Source: JAJVID01 sp035275345
GTDB lineage: Bacteria; Acidobacteriota; Blastocatellia; RBC074
Reading direction: 5' to 3'
DNA: 64,000 nt
NCBI GenBank assembly: GCA_035275345.1
Contig: DATEMY010000364.1
Location: 1 to 64,000, forward strand
Below the pieces are notes generated by a model that was not told the DNA's origin, ran no database searches, and was given only the letters and a program-made list of their open reading frames with translations. The position numbers and the translations under genes are program-made. Positions 61,496 through 64,000 of the stretch are shown in pieces. Each line of letters begins with the position of its first letter. The stretch's first letter is position 1.

Positions 61496-63163
61496 ATGTT
61501 ACGTCTGGCGTCAAAATCGTGGTTTGTGATTCTGTTATTCGTTTTCGGCTGCGCCGTTATTTTAGCGCAGGCTCAACAGGCTCAACGCGCGATCCAACCC
61601 GGCCCGGATCGCAAACCCGGCGAAGGCGAAGGGCCATTCGAGCGGCTGGTCATTAGAGGCGCCACGATGATTGATGGTACGGGCGCTCCGCCGATGGGCC
61701 CGGTCGATATCGTCATCGAGAACAACCGGATCAAAGAGATCAGAAGCGTGGGCTTCCCCAAAGTCGCGATCAGAGATTCAAGCCGTCCGCCCAAAGGCGT
61801 AAAGGAGATTGACGCCAGCGGGATGTATGTGATGCCCGGTTTGGTTGACTGTCATGCGCACATTGGTGGCGTCGCGCAGGGAACTCCGGCCGAATATGTT
61901 TACAAACTGTGGATGGCGCACGGCGTGACGACGATCCGCGACCCCGGCTCAGGCAACGGCGTCGATTGGACGATCAGTGAGCGCGAACGCAGCGCGCAGA
62001 ACAAGATCGTCGCGCCCCGTATCTTCGTTTACGTTCGACCTGGAATGAACTGGGACAAGGGGCCGATAGTCAACCCGGAGATTGCTCGCGAATACGTTCG
62101 TTGGGCGAAGCAAAAGGGCGCCGATGGATTCAAAGTCATTTCGCAGAGCGATCCGCTCTTCGACCCCGAGATCATCGGCGCGCTGCTCGATGAAGCGAAA
62201 AAGCTTCAAATGGGCTCGACAACTCATATGGCTCAAACGGGCGTCGTCAGGACGAACGTCATTCAGGCCGCGCGGATGGGAATGGGTTCGATGGAGCATT
62301 GGTACGGATTGCCCGAATCGCTCTTCGCCGACCGCGTCGTGCAGGATTTTCCGCTCGATTACAACTACAACGACGAGCAGCATCGTTTCGGCCAGGCCGG
62401 GCGTTTGTGGAAACAGGCCGCGCCGCCGGGCAGCAAAAAGTGGAACGAGATCATGGACGAGCTCGTCAAGCTCAATTTCACGATTGACCCGACGTTCACT
62501 ATATACGAAGCCAGCCGCGACCTGATGCGCGCGATGCGCGCCGAATGGCATGACCGTTACACGCTGCCGTCGCTCTGGAAGTTCTATCAGCCCAGCCGTG
62601 AAGCCCACGGCTCGTACTGGTTCAATTGGACGACTCAGGACGAAATCGAATGGAAGAACAATTACCGGCTGTGGATGGCGTTCGTCAACGAGTTCAAGAA
62701 TCGCGGCGGGCGAGTGACCACCGGGTCGGATTCGGGATTCATTTACAAGACCTATGGCTTCGAATACATCCGCGAGCTGGAGCTGTTTCAGGAGGCGGGA
62801 TTCCATCCGCTCGAAGTGATCCGCTCGGCGACCTTCAACGGCGCTGAGTTGCTCGCGCAGCAGCAGAACCGCCCAATGGAATTCGGCGTCATCCGTCCGG
62901 GCAAGCTCGCCGATCTGATCATCGTGCCCGAAAACCCGATTGCGAATTTGAAGGTGTTGTATGGGACCGGCGCAATTCGGTTGAATGACCAAACGGGACA
63001 GGTCGAACGCGTCGGCGGAGTGAAGTACACGATCAAGGATGGCATTGTCTACGACGCGAAAAAATTGTTGGAAGACGTGGCGCGGATGGTGGAAGCGGCG
63101 AAGACCGCGCAAAAGATTCCACAGGCCGGCGCCGGAACGACCGCCACCGCTAAACAAAAGTGA
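61496..63163 (+). CDS. exported amidohydrolase-family protein
   Basis: Protein of 555 residues from the ATG at 61496 (GAGGAG upstream) with a signal peptide (LASKSWFVILLFVFGCAVILA). Metal-site features of the amidohydrolase superfamily are VDCHAHIGG (HxH), STTHMAQTG and TTGSDSGF (catalytic Asp region), with a C-terminal GVIRPGKLADLIIVPENP segment that closes the beta sandwich. The family includes imidazolonepropionase-like and prolidase-like hydrolases; substrate is not predictable, but an exported enzyme acting on peptides or cyclic amides is likely. Its stop overlaps the start of the next gene by GTGA. Confidence 0.88.
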   Translation: MLRLASKSWFVILLFVFGCAVILAQAQQAQRAIQPGPDRKPGEGEGPFERLVIRGATMIDGTGAPPMGPVDIVIENNRIKEIRSVGFPKVAIRDSSRPPKGVKEIDASGMYVMPGLVDCHAHIGGVAQGTPAEYVYKLWMAHGVTTIRDPGSGNGVDWTISERERSAQNKIVAPRIFVYVRPGMNWDKGPIVNPEIAREYVRWAKQKGADGFKVISQSDPLFDPEIIGALLDEAKKLQMGSTTHMAQTGVVRTNVIQAARMGMGSMEHWYGLPESLFADRVVQDFPLDYNYNDEQHRFGQAGRLWKQAAPPGSKKWNEIMDELVKLNFTIDPTFTIYEASRDLMRAMRAEWHDRYTLPSLWKFYQPSREAHGSYWFNWTTQDEIEWKNNYRLWMAFVNEFKNRGGRVTTGSDSGFIYKTYGFEYIRELELFQEAGFHPLEVIRSATFNGAELLAQQQNRPMEFGVIRPGKLADLIIVPENPIANLKVLYGTGAIRLNDQTGQVERVGGVKYTIKDGIVYDAKKLLEDVARMVEAAKTAQKIPQAGAGTTATAKQK

Positions 63164-64000
63164 AAACAAGCAGCCTGATATTTATCTGCCTTTTCCTGAT
63201 TGTGTTTAACGTTTGCTCGTCGGCTGACGAGCGGTCGAAACGATCTGGCGCGACCATATCCCCGAACGTCCACGCGCGCATCATCCAGCTCGAAGATGAA
63301 CGCAATCTCGCGGGCGATGAATTGACTGGTCTGCTAAAGCATAAGACGCCAGAGGTGCGCGAACGCGCTGCGCTGGCTATCGGCCGCATCGGTGATAAGC
63401 GGGGAACAGCGCCACTCATCAACGTATTGCAGAGAGATGAAAGCTCATTAGTACGAGCGATGGCCGCATTCGCCCTGGGCGAGATAGAAGATGTCAGGGC
63501 CGCGAATGCGCTGCTCGATGCGCTAAATTCATCGAAAGAATCTCTGAGCGTGCGGGCGCGAGCAGTCGAAGCGCTGGGAAAGATTGTGGGCGTCCAGGCG
63601 AACGCGGAAAGTTTGGGTCAACCGACGCTCGATTCGATCAACCAGTCACTCGTCAAACAACTTCCCGCGGTTAGCGGCGCGCTTTCGGCCGATCAAAAGC
63701 TGCTCTCCTCGCTGACTATCACTGCTCTGGCGCGGTTACGAAACCCGGCTTCGATTGAGCCTCTCAGCCAGCAGTTGAAATCGAATGACGCCGATTTTCG
63801 CGCACAGGCTGCAAACGCCCTCGCTCGATTGCGTCAGCCAATCGACAACGCCGTTATGCCTCTGATCGAGGCGTTGCAGGAGCAGGAGATCAGCGCGACC
63901 GTCAAATCTACGGAATCGCTAACAAATAATCGCGCCGATGCTCGGGCCAACGCCGCCCGCGCGCTCGGCGTGAGTAAAGATTCGCGCGCCGTGGAACCAT
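63160..64000 (+). CDS. HEAT-repeat lipoprotein, partial at window end
   Basis: A GTG at 63160 overlaps the amidohydrolase stop and opens a frame that runs past 64000 without a stop (280 codons seen). A hydrophobic start with a possible lipobox (LIVFNVCSS) suggests export. HEAT-like units follow, for example VRERAALAIGRIGDKRGTAPLINVL, VRAMAAFALGEIEDVRAANALLDAL and VRARAVEALGKI. In acidobacteria such proteins often continue into a cyclophilin domain; that part would be outside the window. It is translationally coupled to the amidohydrolase gene. Confidence 0.8.
   Translation, partial: MKTSSLIFICLFLIVFNVCSSADERSKRSGATISPNVHARIIQLEDERNLAGDELTGLLKHKTPEVRERAALAIGRIGDKRGTAPLINVLQRDESSLVRAMAAFALGEIEDVRAANALLDALNSSKESLSVRARAVEALGKIVGVQANAESLGQPTLDSINQSLVKQLPAVSGALSADQKLLSSLTITALARLRNPASIEPLSQQLKSNDADFRAQAANALARLRQPIDNAVMPLIEALQEQEISATVKSTESLTNNRADARANAARALGVSKDSRAVEP

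Noticed and set aside
61949..63169. 406-codon minus-strand frame
   Set aside because: It is the antisense of the amidohydrolase gene, which has signal peptide, metal motifs and a ribosome site.

Overview
The window looks like chromosome of a high-GC environmental bacterium, most probably an acidobacterium (Blastocatellia-like). I infer this from the gene families, not from a marker gene. They include exported FG-GAP, SBBP and TIGR03437-type proteins, DUF4384-like domains, an ECF sigma factor of the TIGR02999 type, Ser/Thr kinases with a typical N-terminal extension, exported HEAT proteins and many secreted peptidases and amidohydrolases. No rRNA, tRNA, CRISPR array, transposase or integrase gene was recognised. 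Most genes have a Shine-Dalgarno sequence, several start with GTG or TTG, and coupled ATGA or GTGA overlaps are common.

Layout. 1-820: no supported gene. 821-3415: secreted matrixin-like metalloprotease. 3632-10950 (minus): operon of ECF sigma, transmembrane Ser/Thr kinase, exported TPR-CHAT protein and DUF4384 protein. 11025-13876: methyltransferase and an M4 metalloprotease. 13980-17150: an AT-rich island with an FNR/CRP-type box, a small secreted six-cysteine peptide, a membrane-anchored CxxC thioredoxin-like protein and a two-domain glycosyltransferase. 17489-24164: exported repeat proteins and a haem/copper monooxygenase-like protein. 24169-27838 (minus): acyl-CoA carboxylase, BtpA-like and CoA-transferase operon. 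28166-31166: 42-residue membrane miniprotein, aromatic amino acid decarboxylase and two gutted pseudogenes. 31399-33456: ParA-centred three-gene operon. 33485-42856: Uma2 nuclease, Gfo/Idh/MocA oxidoreductase, rtcA, M28 peptidase, an unknown 433-residue protein, an SBBP remnant and a PMT/ArnT-like glycosyltransferase. 43685-48374 (minus): ECF sigma, anti-sigma and two HEAT proteins. 48714-53629: S9 peptidase, a cohesin/dockerin-like exported protein, DoxX and YjbR proteins. 54408-58756 (minus): GMC oxidoreductase, FAH-type dehydratase and semialdehyde dehydrogenase, consistent with oxidative sugar-acid breakdown. 59044-61104 (minus): a third ECF sigma cluster. 61496-64000: amidohydrolase and the start of a HEAT protein.

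Two things stand out. The first is the AT-rich island, whose peptide, thiol-redox protein and glycosyltransferase could form a peptide-modifying system; a perfect TTGAT-N4-ATCAA box lies at class II spacing from a -10-like hexamer. The second is the density of long inverted repeats between genes. They include an 80-nt perfect palindrome with no spacer and GTAG-headed REP/BIME-like elements present in more than one copy. No mobilising RAYT gene is visible in the window.
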